The notes beneath the pieces are model-generated. The model was not told where the DNA came from, made no database searches, and saw only the letters and a list, made by a program, of their open reading frames with translations. Both the position numbers and the translations under genes were made by a program. DNA of 64,000 nt from Romanomermis culicivorax (Eukaryota > Nematoda > Enoplea > Mermithida > Mermithidae), in NCBI GenBank assembly GCA_963922205.1, contig CAWUHX010000038.1, positions 744,001 to 808,000 of the forward strand, written 5' to 3'. How positions within the stretch are numbered: position 1 is the stretch's first letter; every line of letters begins with the position of its first letter. Positions 1 through 11,291 of this stretch are shown piece after piece.

Positions 1-1560
1 ATACAAGGCATGTGTTCCATTGCAGTCCCGAAAGGATAACATCCATTAACCTTTGGAATGTGGCTGGGGCATTGGTGAGACCGAAGGGGAGGTAGTTGAA
101 TTGATACTGTTGGGCTGAGCAATTAAAGGCCGTTTTTTCTCTGTCTGCTTGTGCTATGGGAATGGAATAATACGCATTGGATTGGTCAAGGGACATAAAA
201 TATTTCATTCCATGGAGGGTGTCTAGAATTTCGTCTATACCGGGCAAAGGGTAGGTATCTTTTTTGGTGACCTTGTTGAGGCCTCTAAAATCAATGCATA
301 GACGATGGCCTCCATCTTTTTTGGGAACTAAAACAGTATTGGTACACCATGGAGAATTGCTTTGGCTTATGACACCTGCTGCTGCGAGTTGCTCAACTTC
401 TGCTTGTATGATTTGCTTTTCTTTTGGGGAAGTCCGATAAAGTTGTCTACGTACAGGTTGAGAGCCATTGGTGTCAATTGTATGTGAAACAAGGGTGGTT
501 CTACCTACATCCATTTTGGATTTAGCATATAATGTAGGATACTTCGATAAGGCGCGTAAGAGTTGCGTTTTTTCTGCTTCTGTCAGGTCACTGGAGGTTA
601 AATTGACATTTTCTTTTAACCATGTGAATGTATCAAAACGGTTGGGCTGGTTTTGCGTGGAGGGGGTTACTTTAGCGGAAGCATTTTGTTTTGGGATGTA
701 ACATGAGACTGTACCGATGCATGTTCCAGGGTAAAGAGTTTGGGCTGTGTCCTGTGTGTTTAAGACCGATATGCGTATGTGACTGTTTTGGTTTTCAGAG
801 ATACAAGCTGCAAAATGTACTTTAGGATTCTGTTTGGGTTTCGGGGTGAATTCAAGCTGTTTGACCTGTAAGTACGACTTGGGCAAGGGGACAGTAAATT
901 CGGTTACTGTACGGGGTGGTAATTCTAATTTCTCGTCTAGATAAGTTCCACCACAGGTCAAAAGTGGGCTGTATTCTAGGCCGTCACAAGGTAGTATGAC
1001 ATTGCCAAATTTGACCTGAGATTTTTGATTGTTGATAGTGTATTCCGAAAATCGACTGAGAAAGTTTTTGCCTAGAAGGATGTCTGCTGTGCAATCTTTT
1101 TGGACATGGACCATGATTGTTTCCTGGATTGTTTGGGCTGTCACTGTGACAAAAATGGTCCCTACAAAGTGAATTGGGAAATTATTTGCTGCTTTTGCTT
1201 GGACTAGCGGGGGTTTCATGTCTAACTGCAAAATTTGAGCGATTCGGGAATCAATAAGTGAATAGACTGCTCCAGTGTCGATCATGCCTTTTGTGATTAA
1301 TTTGTCGTTAAGTGTGATTGGAATATGAGGGGTATGTTTCTCAGGTACATTTTGGCGTGGCTTATTTGATGCAGATTGGTGAATTTGATTAATGAGTTTG
1401 ATTGCAGGAGTTTGGGGGGTATCAATATCGACAAGGACGTATTTCTGCTGTGTTTGTGCTTCACAACGATTAGCTAATTCTAAGAGGGCATGGCCGAATG
1501 ATGGGGGGATGGTCTCATGTAAATGTCTGTTGTTTGATGGTGTTTCGTATGTATGTTCAG
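1..1560 (-). CDS. pol: Pol, N-terminal part: aspartic protease and reverse transcriptase (partial)
   Basis: The minus-strand frame is open from about 2,040 to base 1, with no stop, so the ORF runs off the window. The retroviral-type protease core GMIDTGAVYSLID lies around 1,250-1,285. Downstream come reverse transcriptase blocks: LVPKKDGGHRLCIDFRGLN (about 270-325), a YFMSLDQSNAYYSIPI block with the first catalytic Asp (about 165-210), and YLPFGLTNAPATFQRLMD (about 40-95). The YxDD block, RNase H and integrase would lie beyond base 1. Protease would process the polyprotein and RT copies the element RNA. The same open frame extends upstream into the membrane anchor of the glycoprotein-like region, so protease has no separate start codon here. 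Family assignment to Ty3/gypsy-like elements is firm; the clade is not determined. Confidence 0.85.
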
Positions 1561-1593
1561 TTGCCCCATGGTGCTTTGGAGAGGGGAAATATT

Positions 1594-3250
1594 TCCGGAG
1601 AACGAGAAAAGAATAAAAGATGCCTGCAATAACTACAGTAATAACAGCTAGATTGATAATGATTTGCAGGGGTCCTTTGAGCAAATTGTTTAATCCGTCG
1701 GTGAGACTTTGGGTGGTACCGGTTATTACATGTTCTATGCCTTGACCGGTGCCGGAGAGGGTATTTCCGAGTGCTTGGCCAGTGCCTGAGATCATGTTGT
1801 GAACTGTATCGGAATTGAGAGACATTTGGGTGGTGTAATTGACGAGTTCTTTGACAATGTTTTCGAGTGTGTGAGTTTTGTAAATGTATTGTTTCAAAAA
1901 GAGTAAGTTGGTTGAAATAGTTGCAAGCTGATCATGAAAAATGGCGGGTGTATTAAAATGGAAGAGGGAGAAATTTTGGTTCCAGACGATTTCTATAGGT
2001 AAATTTGTGACATGCGGGGATCCTGTTTCACTGACCCATGTATTATTCTGTTTGTAAAAGGAACATGCATGTGATGGCAGTCAACGGTTTGTGAAAAAGG
2101 GGTCAAATCGTTGCCACCTGGATTTGAGAACATGAGTGCGGTTCCTACGAGAATGGGCAAAAGTTTGTAGCATGTTCCATTAATTTTATGGTTGTAGAAG
2201 ACTTTAGATGCATTTACTTGTTTACAGGGCCAGACGGTGAGGGCTTCTCCTGTGAATTCTGCTATGATGTCGGTTCACTGGAGGAATGCACATGCTCCAA
2301 GGGTTGCATCAAGGTGCAAAATTTGCCATACGAGATCAAGGTGACGCTGTGCCTGTCTGCATAATTCATTCCATACGTTTTTAAAATTTTGAATTTCAAA
2401 TTCCTGGATTTTGACTGCTAGATAGTATAGTTTTGCATTAATGGGTTCAAAATCATCAAAGTCGTATAATGTAGTATGAGTTTCGTTGGTTTTTGGGGTT
2501 AAAAATGCGTTACTATGTGGGGTGCTTTTGTCTAATTGTACAATAATGCCTTGTTCGGTTAGAATGCAGTCTTGGATTTCTGGGCAGTTGGGGTTCGAAA
2601 ACAGTGTATTTTTGACTGAGAATGCACCTTGTAGTTCTTCTATTATCATGTGGGTTTGCGTGAGTTTGATGGGATGTGTGTTTTTGTATTCGAAAGGGCA
2701 TAAGTTTTCGAATGCTGTTTCATTCCAGATAATGGACCCATCGGTTGTTACACAATGGCCTGATGTTGGTTTGCATGACCCCAGGTCACCTAATGTACCT
2801 GTCATAGATTTTCCATTCCAAGATGCTATTTGTCCTATTTCTATGATGATGTTAGTGACTGAGGTACAGTGGTCTATACAACACCATGTGTATTCTACGC
2901 TTAGGGAGTTGTTTGTTGACCAAAATCCTGGTTGAGTTTCATATAATTTTTGACCGTTGTGTTCTTTGTCTATAACGATTGCCTTACAAATATGTGGGGT
3001 TAGATTTTGCATTTTGGTTTGGTCGAAGGCAATACCTTTTGAGCCAAAAAATCCTGTATTAGTACAAATTTTGCGTTTGCGAACACTGCATTTGTATGCG
3101 TCTGTTATGTGAGGTTTAGTGGAGGGGATATAGATTTTTCCGAATGTCTGTACTTGTTTGTCTACTGTGGAAGGGGCATGCATGATACAAGTTTTGGTAT
3201 GCTGAGCGAGTGACCGCTCAATGAAGTTCCACACATCTGAAATTGGGCAC
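1594..3250 (-). pseudogene. env: Envelope-like glycoprotein region between gag and protease (broken frame)
   Basis: On the minus strand a frame opens after a TAG at 3,250 and is read to a TGA at 2,275-2,277. The same frame stays coding-like past the TGA to about 2,040, where coding potential moves to the frame used by pol. The region has many cysteines and NxS/T sites, such as WNET and NET. It ends in a Gly/Thr-rich segment with repeated SGTGQ/TGTTQ-like motifs, a roughly 20-residue hydrophobic anchor (about 1,600-1,665) and a short basic tail. No signal peptide is in frame; a hydrophobic stretch in another frame around 3,265-3,310 may be its remnant. The plan (cysteine-rich ectodomain, stem, anchor, tail) is that of a class I or class III type viral envelope captured by a retroelement; I cannot assign the source. 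It would mediate membrane fusion if intact, which it is not. Confidence 0.6.
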
Positions 3251-3268
3251 TACACGATGTGGGGATTA

Positions 3269-5256
3269 TTATGCATAAAAATATACAATACAACGGCCAA
3301 AATAGAGTTTTAGTAAGGGGGCGGGGTACTGTATATTTTCGTTCTGGCCGGTTTGGGGTGGCGGCTTTTGGTGTTGTTCGGTTTTGGGTTGAGGGGGTGG
3401 CCGGTTTGCAATCTGAATGTTCTGTAAAAGTTTAGAATTTGAGTCATGGGATGGGGTTTGGACTTGCTTACTTGCTGGGGTCAGTAGCAGTGTTTGGCGG
3501 GGGCCGAATTGGTAGGGTTCGGGGGTCAAACCATGTAAAAGGGACAGTAAGTTGCGGCCTGCTTTCGATGGGGTTTTGGGGGCGGTGGGCGGCGTGGTGT
3601 CTTGCTTGCAGGGAATCTTGTAGCCTACAGGGATGGTGGGCGGCGATTTTTCGATTTTTGCGGCTTCAGGCATGGGGGGTGGTGACATGGCGCACCAATC
3701 GGGTACATCCAGGTCGAGGACGTATTCATCACTACGGCAGTGGGTAGTGGGCATAATGGTTCCTAAAGTTGTCTGAGGGCAGTTAGTTATGGCGGGTAAT
3801 ATTGAGTAAAATGCAGGGTCATCAATGTCCATGAGGGGTTGGGGTTGCCTGTACTCAATGCAATTTTGAATATTACGACTCTGTTGATTTGGACAGTACC
3901 TGCTTGTATGACCTCTCTGCTTGCATATAAAACATTGAAAATTTGAGTAGGGTTTTGAAAGGCAGCTATCAGATCTATGTCCTGTTTGGGAGCAGTGGAT
4001 GCATCGGCTATTACAATCACGCGTACTGTGATTATTACGAAAGCAGATTTCACATGATTTTCGGGTGCCTACTGATTTACAATTACTAGCTACATGTCCA
4101 ATTTGTCCAGGGGAAAGAGGGAAGAGATGGGTTCGGGTTTTGGGGGTATAAATGGAAGGGTATTGGACTTTAGCTCATTTCTAAGGATTTGCTGTTCAAT
4201 GTAAGCTGCTTTGTCTGACATTTCTTTTAGGGTCGCAAACCATCTATACTTAATTGCTTCCCTGATTTCGTTTTGCATGCCTTCCACAAAGAGGGGTTTT
4301 ATGATCATTTCTCGTGGGTCTGTGTTAAAATTAGGGTAGGCGAGGGTTGCGAGATGTTCTAGATCAAACAAGAATTCCGTTACTGTTTCTGAACCCTTTT
4401 GTTTTCTTTCGCCTAAAAATTGTTGATGTAGCTTATTATCTCGATTGTTTGGGAAAAATGCCTGTAATGCAACTTTATACTGCTCATATGTGTGGGGAGG
4501 GTTTTCGGAATTTGCTAAACTTTTGAATTTTGCTAATGCGGCTCCTCCTAAATGGATTTCTAAACATGCCAACTTTATCTGTACGTCTGTATCTTTCATG
4601 CCTTGAAGTGCCATGAATTGTTCTAATCTTTTGTTCCATTCACCAAAATGTTGGGTGACGCCGCCCGTGAATACTGTAGGTTTCGCGTAGAAGTTATTTG
4701 CCATGTTATTACGAATGTTTGCTGTTCTGAGATCGTCTAGTAGGGTAGGGTTTACTGTATTCTGATTCAATTGTGTGCGTAGGGTATGAAAATGTTCTGA
4801 AAATAAATGGTTTATCTGTTCTCTAATGATTTCTCCTAAATGATCTTGCATTTGGTGGGTCATTCTTGGTTTACGTTGGGATTTTTGCTTAAATGCTTCA
4901 ATTTTTGCTTCACGCCGTATTCGTTTAAATGTATCGCTTAATGTTTCGTTGGAGGGGATTTCCAGTTTGCTTTCTACGAATACTGTCTTACTGTAGGAAA
5001 TGATTACTACTGTATTATCTAATGCTTCTAAATGCCCGGATAAGAGTACATCTAATTGGGGGCAGTGAGTTCCAGTGGTTAAGGGTACGGTACGGTCACC
5101 AAAATATGTAACGACCAGATTTGTGTGAGGTACTTTACTTTCAACCAACGGTTGATACGGCAGGGACGGAATAATGGGATGGGCGCGGGCGGTACGATAA
5201 TACAAAAATACACGGATGATCGACAGTCGCTTGAATGTCCACAATACAAAACGCAT
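3269..5256 (-). CDS. gag: Gag: capsid domain, CCHC zinc knuckles and proline-rich tail (one frame change)
   Basis: The first frame (5,256-4,090, starting ATG) contains a retrotransposon-gag capsid-like domain rich in W/F/L positions (about 4,180-4,720), preceded by a basic Lys/Arg-rich and coiled-coil-like stretch. The frame ends TAG at 4,090. In the -1 frame the sequence continues with three CX2CX4HX4C zinc knuckles between about 4,060 and 3,890 (CEICFRNNHSTRDC, CIHCSQTGHRSDSC, CFICKQRGHTSRYC), a partial fourth just upstream, then a proline-rich tail to TAA at 3,269. Gag packages element RNA. The frame change could be a mutation or a programmed shift; nothing decides it here. An upstream ORF in the first frame (5,487-5,263) is separated only by a TAA, so gag may once have begun further upstream. 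Confidence 0.8.
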
Positions 5257-5919
5257 CTCGATTTACAATACGAACAGGGGCCTCGGTTTAAGTTGCTTTC
5301 GTACAATTGGCCGCTTGCAAATATAAAAAGACGGGGTGAGCGCAAATTTTAAAACGACGAATTCGATATCCGAAAATTCTAACCAATAATGACAAAAATC
5401 ACGCTTTGCTTCTTTTTTTATACGACGTTTTTGGCCACTCCCTGGGCGCTGCGGGAGGTCGAGCTTCTTTCCATCTTCTTCCGCCAATCGTCGCTTCCTG
5501 CTACGCTTCTTATGCTTTCTTAGTTACACCTTTCTAATGCTTCCCTGGTACTGTATGCTTTCCGTGCTTCGCTTGCTTTCTATGATAGGCTTGGCCACAC
5601 CTCTGTGCTTCTGTGCATGCTTCCTGTATCGGTTTCTCTGTATACACATGTTTTGTGGGGCCGCCGCTACCATTACACTTAAGACTACTGTCTGGCGGGG
5701 CTTCTACGTATTTTACTGTGTGCAGGTGTTGTTTACGATTTTTATGGGGGATTACGGTAGCTGTGGAATGTGTAGTTTAGTGTAGGTTCTAGGGGACCAG
5801 CTGCCGTTTGTGGAAATTAATTAGGGCATCTTAATTGGGCTACCGGGGTGTGAACGGATCAAAATAAAGTACTTCACGTAATTTTGTAGGAATGTTTGGG
5901 TGTGAATCCCAGACACCCT
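5257..5919 (-). other. Leader of the LTR element with a possible primer-binding site
   Basis: Between gag and the LTR. On the minus strand, directly after a CA that ends the LTR at 5,920, comes AGGGTGTCTGGGATTCACAC (about 5,900-5,919). Its GGATTCACACC part resembles the complement of a tRNA T-arm, as expected of a primer-binding site, but the first base is A rather than T and I cannot name the tRNA. A short gag-frame ORF (5,487-5,263) rich in Lys/Arg lies in the leader. Nothing else is recognised. Confidence 0.4.
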
Positions 5920-7072
5920 TGAGACGATAAAATGCGAAAATAAAATAATATCTAATAAATGTCTATCACATACAGTATGCTACATATTTACAGTACTGCT
6001 TTAGCAGGTACGTTACACATTCCTATGCTAAGCATGGAGAGTGAAAACTCACCCCAATGCTTAACGTAGTGAACTGGAAAATGTCTATGTGACCATAGGC
6101 ATCTTCTGCAGCGATTTCCATTGCAAAAGTTAGCTTGGGGGAGTGTTAGCTCCACCCAAGGCATACTGTAGATTACGGGGCCCTTTAAAAGGGCTTGTTT
6201 TGTTAATTTTGCACTCATTTTTTGGCCTAATCGTCTCATTGCGTTTTACAGCCTGCATTCCTGTGTTTGCCTGCGTTGTCTTATCATAATTTGCATATTC
6301 TTACATTTATTATAATTTGCATAATTTTACATATTCGCCTTCGGTCTTCCTTGGGTGGTCAGTTACCCTAACCCAACCGTAGGAGTTTACCCCGTCGCCG
6401 TTGATCAAGAACCCCCATCCCCTCCCCGAGGAAACGTTTTGATACCATCGCCCACTGACTTGCATTCGCTTACCCTCCACGCCGAATCGCCTTTGGATTG
6501 TTGAACCCGCTTCCCCGCCATCAGCTGGACCCATGCTTTGACCCTTGAACCCATCACCCTGCATCGAGTACTTTGAGAAGAGGATTTAGTGAGTCTTCTC
6601 AGGGGTTATTATTGTTGAGGGTATATTTGTGGGAATCCTCCTTAAGCTAGTTTTCCCTTGAGAGTACCCTCAGTTGAGAAAGCCCTCGGACCCTTAAGGT
6701 CAGGGGCAATTAGGGGATTTAGGTTAACAATCGGGTCCCCTACAGTAAGCCATCCTATGAATGGCACTATCTCTCATTCTCAGTGAATGAGGACTAAGGA
6801 TTGCCACCCCTGACCCGGCCGCGTTGTCCATTATTCTACAGCGGAACTGTAGGACAAGGCTGAGGTACACCATAGGTTTTCCTGTGGTAGTACCAGCTGG
6901 GTTAGGTTCCCGAAACGAAAACATTAACGGAGCCACCCAACGGGGTCACAGCATGTCACTTGCAGTGTCATGGCTGTATTTCCTATGGGATATGGTATGG
7001 GTTTTTCCCATCAATGGGACTGATCACCAATTCAGTTAATGTGACATGGCACCCATTTCGTTTAATGTGACA
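5920..7072 (-). repeat. 5' LTR of the minus-strand retroelement
   Basis: In plus-strand coordinates it starts TGAGACG and ends TTAATGTGACA, giving TG...CA termini. The stretch 5,991-7,072 aligns by eye with 58,010-59,259: shared blocks include ATGTCTATGTG...CATAGGCATCTTCTGCA, GTGAGTCTTCTCAGGGG, AATCGGGTCCC, and GTTGTCCATTA near the end. The element-side boundary at 5,920 rests on the TG start and the primer-site-like sequence beside it. The outer end is better supported because both copies end in GTGACA. No ORF in it is credible. Confidence 0.7.
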
Positions 7073-8150
7073 ATTGTATCTCCATTCCCTGATTATCCCC
7101 ATTCCCTGACCATGTCTTTTCTCCGACCATCACTTTTCCCCGACCAAAGCTTTAAATTCCCGATTCGCCGAGCAATGTGAAGTTTCTTGGACGACTCGAT
7201 TTTTGTTATAATTTCGATTCCCCGATCATTGATATTTATGGCATATTTTTTTTGTTTAAAATTGCTCAATCAAGAAAACAATTACATACAGGTTGCTTCA
7301 CGAAAAAAGATGCACGTTGTTATTCCCTAGCTCAGAATGTAAAAATTTGATAGCTTCAATAGATAACCTTTAACATATCTCAAAAAAAAATTTTATAGAA
7401 TCAATCCGATTCTGTTCTAAATCGGCTATGGTAAATTATATTGATTCTAGCTTTCAGTGTTGTAAGTGAATGTCATTTCAGCACAGCAGGACATATTATT
7501 ATAGATTCATGGCGAAGAATCAGTTGTTGGAAAGTTGGCGATTTGGCATAATACTTTTATGTAGCAACTTCGATTTGCTTTGATTTAGGGCCATGTTTCT
7601 TGCATTATCATACATTTTTATCATTGTAACACATTTTAAAAAAGTGGGTTCGTGGGATTTATTCTTTTGAAAAAGAAAAAAACGATTCGGATTAGCCAAA
7701 CTCTCCCATTTTAACAAATTCCATTTTCGATGTTTGGTACAAATAAATGTTGCAAGACAATAATCTTCCATTTCTGGGAAGAAATTAAAGAACTAAGGCT
7801 AAACTAATCAGACATTCTTTGCTCTATATACCTGCTGTGGACTTGGAGTTTTTTAAGGCACAGTGGGAAAACATCCGTGGGAAAATAATGTATAGCTCAG
7901 TTTAAATTTTCTTGCATGCAAGTTTTTGTAATAAGGTACAAATTTTTCTTACTCTTTTTATAACATTAGTCGGGGAAAAGGGATGGTCGGGAAATAGGGA
8001 TGGTCGGGGAAACGTGATGCTCGGGAATATGAGATTTTTTGTATTTATTTTTAGCATTAGTCTGGGGAAAGGGATGGTCGGGGAAAAGGGACGGTCAGGG
8101 AAACGGAACGGTGGGGGGAAAAGGATGGTCGGGAAAGGGCACACAATCGC
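7073..8150. mobile_element. Foldback element with inverted 17-bp minisatellite arms
   Basis: The right arm (about 7,966-8,140, plus strand) is an array of a 17-bp unit close to GGGATGGTCGGGGAAAA. The left arm (about 7,080-7,230) carries the reverse complement (CCCCGACCATCACTTTT-like units). Between them are about 700 bases of AT-rich sequence without coding signal. Inverted tandem arrays as termini are the hallmark of foldback (FB-like) elements. It directly abuts the LTR end at 7,072. Unit sequence is related to the foldback at 60,480-61,655. Confidence 0.65.
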
Positions 8151-10730
8151 TTTTAAAAAGACTAAAAACCTCGCTATTTCGCTGAAACGTGAAAGAGAAT
8201 GTCAGATGATCATAAATCGGGTCTGGTGATAAAATCAATGTTTCAGGCCGCACATACAACTTTGGCTTCATTCATCTTCTTCATACCTACTTTTTGATGC
8301 TGATAACATATTGGCTGATTATAATGTTTTATAATGAATCAACATCACATCCGTTGTCATATTTCCAAAGGCTCGATGGGGCGATATTATCATCGACATA
8401 ATCCTCATCATCGTATGATATTCTCAACTTTGGCTGTATATTAGCTCTCCTTCATTAACGATAATGACAACGAAGAAAAAATCAAAAGAGCATCAGCAGC
8501 TGCCCTGGCTAAGGAAATTTGTGTTTTGGAAACAGTTTCGTCATTTATCCTCTGTAGCTTTATATCATTTCCACGTATATTTGTAGAGAACCACTCTGAT
8601 TTTTCATACGACGAAATATGTCGCAAACGAATACAATGGAAAGAGCTAAGGTAAGCGCCACACATGTTCAGTTTTAAAAAAGATTAAGATGATAACCCTG
8701 TAACGATCGTATGTATGTTTTTCAAAAATGACAAAAAATAGTTATCGCCCTCAAACTCGATTACACGAAACTTTTACACCATAGGGTTCACTAGAAAAAT
8801 TGCAAGGGCTATCGTTAACAAACATTTCAAGGAAAAACTGACAATAGGTTGGTTTTTTTCTGCGAGTGCATCCTGATGCGTTTCAAGTTTCATTTTAGAA
8901 AAAATGGATGGCACTTTGTTTTTTTAAATGCTCACAAGTATTGAGTGGACAGAGAATTCTGCCATGCCATTTCCTGCTAAACTATATATTGCATGACTGT
9001 GAATGAGCCTACACTACTAACAGTTACTATTTTTGAGTAAGAAATCATGCAGTAAAAGTAGACTTCGTTCGAGTGTGGTACTAATTTTTTGTCATTTTTC
9101 AACCTACAGGCATCTTGTAAAAAACTAGCCATTTAGTTCTCAGCTCATAGTGCATGTTTTCAAAGGGTTCACAATCCAATTAAACGGTAGTGAATTTCTT
9201 AGAAGGCTCTCCGGACCCATCTGTACAAAAAAATACAATAATGAAACTTTTAGAAAAAAAACTAAATTTCCGTGAAAACAGTATTTGGCTCATGTTTATC
9301 AAACTAAACTATCGCAACTCAGAATATAAAGGCTCACTAGTGTTCATAATACTAATTTTCATTGTATACGTCAAGTTTAGCACAGCAGGTTAGTGCTGAT
9401 AACTTAATTTTCAAAAAATTAAATTAGAAACGTTACATCGGTTCAAAATATACAGCAGATATCGGCAGGGAATTCAGAGATGGAAAACTAGAGTAGATGC
9501 GAGTTTAGTGAACAAGCCCGGAAACTGTCACATAGGACTGGAACTATTTGAGCATGTCAAGGCTGTTCGACATGCTCGATTAACCTCGACAACTACATAG
9601 AAAGAAATTCCGCGGTGAAAACTTGAGCTAACGACTTCGACGACTGTACTAATTTTTATCATTTTTCAATCAACATGCATTTTACAAGAAAAACCAAAAT
9701 GTCACTTCAATTCCTTAAGCCCTTCAGGCAAGTTGTTTTTTGAACCATGCGGTTGTGGAATTGTTGAGCTCAAGATATTGATTCCGCACAACCAATATCC
9801 TTGAAGAGTACAAATTTATTAGAATTCTCAGAATTGGTTTAGCTGCTGTAATTGTTTTTCCTGCGTTAGACTGGCATTGAATATTTTACTTTGAACCCTG
9901 GGGCCTTGCATCAACGACATTTAGAAAGGTCGAGTTTCTAGCTGCTGAGTGATCCAGAGATGTAGACAACGTTGTTTATACTCTTAATGCAAAAAAACTA
10001 TGTATATAATGCTGTAATTTTTATCATCACGCGAACAAAATTGGATTAGTACATTTAAATGTCATATATAAAAAACTAATAAATAAATAAACCGAAACTT
10101 GAATCTTGAAAACTAGGTTATCATGCACACATTGAAATTTCTTAGGGGGCAATGTTCTGTAATTCTGCTTCAAAGCGCTAACAATTTTCGTAGTATTTTA
10201 CTGGAATACTTACTGTATGTTAGGCTACTAGTCCTTTTTTGCAACGATAGACTCAGCTTGAACGAAAGGTACGCAATTTTCACGGCATGGAAAACATTAT
10301 AGTTAGAAAAACGCAAAATCTATGCCAAAGCCATGAAATATCATACTGATTATACATTTTCCTGTTTACCACTCATGAATGATAATTTTTTTGGATTCAT
10401 TACGGTAACAAGCTTGAACAGTTTTTCTGTGTTGTCTTACTTTTATGGGATTGCTGTATCGATCATTTTTAAATAAATCGAGTATAGTGGTTGAAGTATA
10501 AAATTTTTAGTTACAAATTGATTGATCATAAAAATGATACTTCAAAGGTAATTTTTAGCCGCTACAAATCTACAGAGTGAAGTACCACAGAACCTCTGAA
10601 CCAAAAAATTTTGGTGCAAACGAAACCTACAGCTAAAAAACTTAGGTTCTCTGAACCTTTCTAAGTTGTCTAGAATTTCGTGTAAATTGTCTCTGAATAT
10701 ATCAAATCTATGGAAAAAAGCTTTTTCCAG
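8151..10730. other. Intergenic stretch, no gene recognised
   Basis: AT-rich and stop-dense in all frames. Weak traces of the CTATAGTCTGTTTTT MITE family are visible at about 8,860-9,120, for example TTGTAAAAAACTAGCC and the GTGGTACTAATTTTTTGTC block. I see no exons with good splice sites and codon bias. A 5' non-coding exon of the 10,731 gene may lie here, but I cannot place it. Confidence 0.5.
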
Positions 10731-11291
10731 ATGTCGGCCACATTTTTGACCAGTCCAGCTGCATCGTCCAGTTATTTGAATAACAGGATGACAAATTCGG
10801 CCATCTATTTCAACGGTTCATCGGCTTCGGTTGTTTATTTGAGTAGACAAAATTCCAAAGAAAACCAGATGAAAAAAGAGCAGCCGCAACAAAAACCCCG
10901 TTCGGCATTTTGGTTCACGACTTTTTTAGTCAATCGTTTCATCAACAAATTGAAAAAGGAAAAAATTCGATCTTCGTCGGCGATCAGTCGCCAGCGCCAT
11001 CCGTCGTCGGTCGCCTCGTTCGCCTACGATAGTACCACTGGCAGTCGTACCGTATGGGTGACGACTCCGCCGACGCCCTTACCCCAACAATCGATTACGA
11101 GGCAATTGGCCTTCGGTTTCAGTAACAGCAACAATAACAACGATCAAGAATGTAACGATAGTGGTCACAGCGTCAAATATAGTTTTTATAATTCGTCGTG
11201 GACAAATAAATTGGCTAAAGTAACCACAATAGTCATTTTATGCATTGTATGCTTACTTGTGACTTTGAAATCATTGAAAATAATGTCTTGA
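10731..11291 (+). CDS. Unrecognised tail-anchored membrane protein, probably a terminal coding exon
   Basis: The ORF codes for 186 residues from the ATG at 10,731; an in-frame ATG at 10,710 exists, but CTTTTTCCAG ends exactly at 10,730, so the exon very likely starts at 10,731 after an upstream intron. Codon use is clearly richer in C and G than the flanks (many TCG, GCC and CCG codons), which argues for a real gene. The protein has a Ser/Asn-rich N-terminus, a basic central patch (FINKLKKEKIRSSSAISRQR), a Pro/Thr stretch, poly-Asn, and one hydrophobic segment at the C-terminus (VTTIVILCIVCLLVTL) with seven residues after it, typical of tail-anchored membrane proteins. AATAAA occurs at 11,328, about 37 bases after the stop. 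I do not recognise the family. Confidence 0.65.
   Translation: MSATFLTSPAASSSYLNNRMTNSAIYFNGSSASVVYLSRQNSKENQMKKEQPQQKPRSAFWFTTFLVNRFINKLKKEKIRSSSAISRQRHPSSVASFAYDSTTGSRTVWVTTPPTPLPQQSITRQLAFGFSNSNNNNDQECNDSGHSVKYSFYNSSWTNKLAKVTTIVILCIVCLLVTLKSLKIMS

Larger units (their letters stand above)
1..7072 (-). mobile_element. LTR retroelement, Ty3/gypsy-like, 5' portion (LTR-gag-glycoprotein-protease-RT)
   Basis: Read on the minus strand, this is one element in order: LTR (7,072-5,920), leader, gag with zinc knuckles (5,256-3,269), a cysteine-rich glycoprotein-like region with a membrane anchor (about 3,250-1,594), an aspartic protease with a DTGA site (near 1,270) and a reverse transcriptase that is cut by the window end. 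The 3' part of pol and the 3' LTR lie outside. Gag, protease and RT are of the Ty3/gypsy (Metaviridae) kind. The copy looks decayed: gag changes frame once, and the glycoprotein region has an in-frame TGA and at least one frame change. A diverged solo LTR of the same type is at 57,811-59,259. Confidence 0.85.

Noticed and set aside
468..2935. Plus-strand ORFs at 468-701, 1,392-1,616 and 2,486-2,935
   Set aside because: They are antisense shadows of the minus-strand pol and glycoprotein frames.
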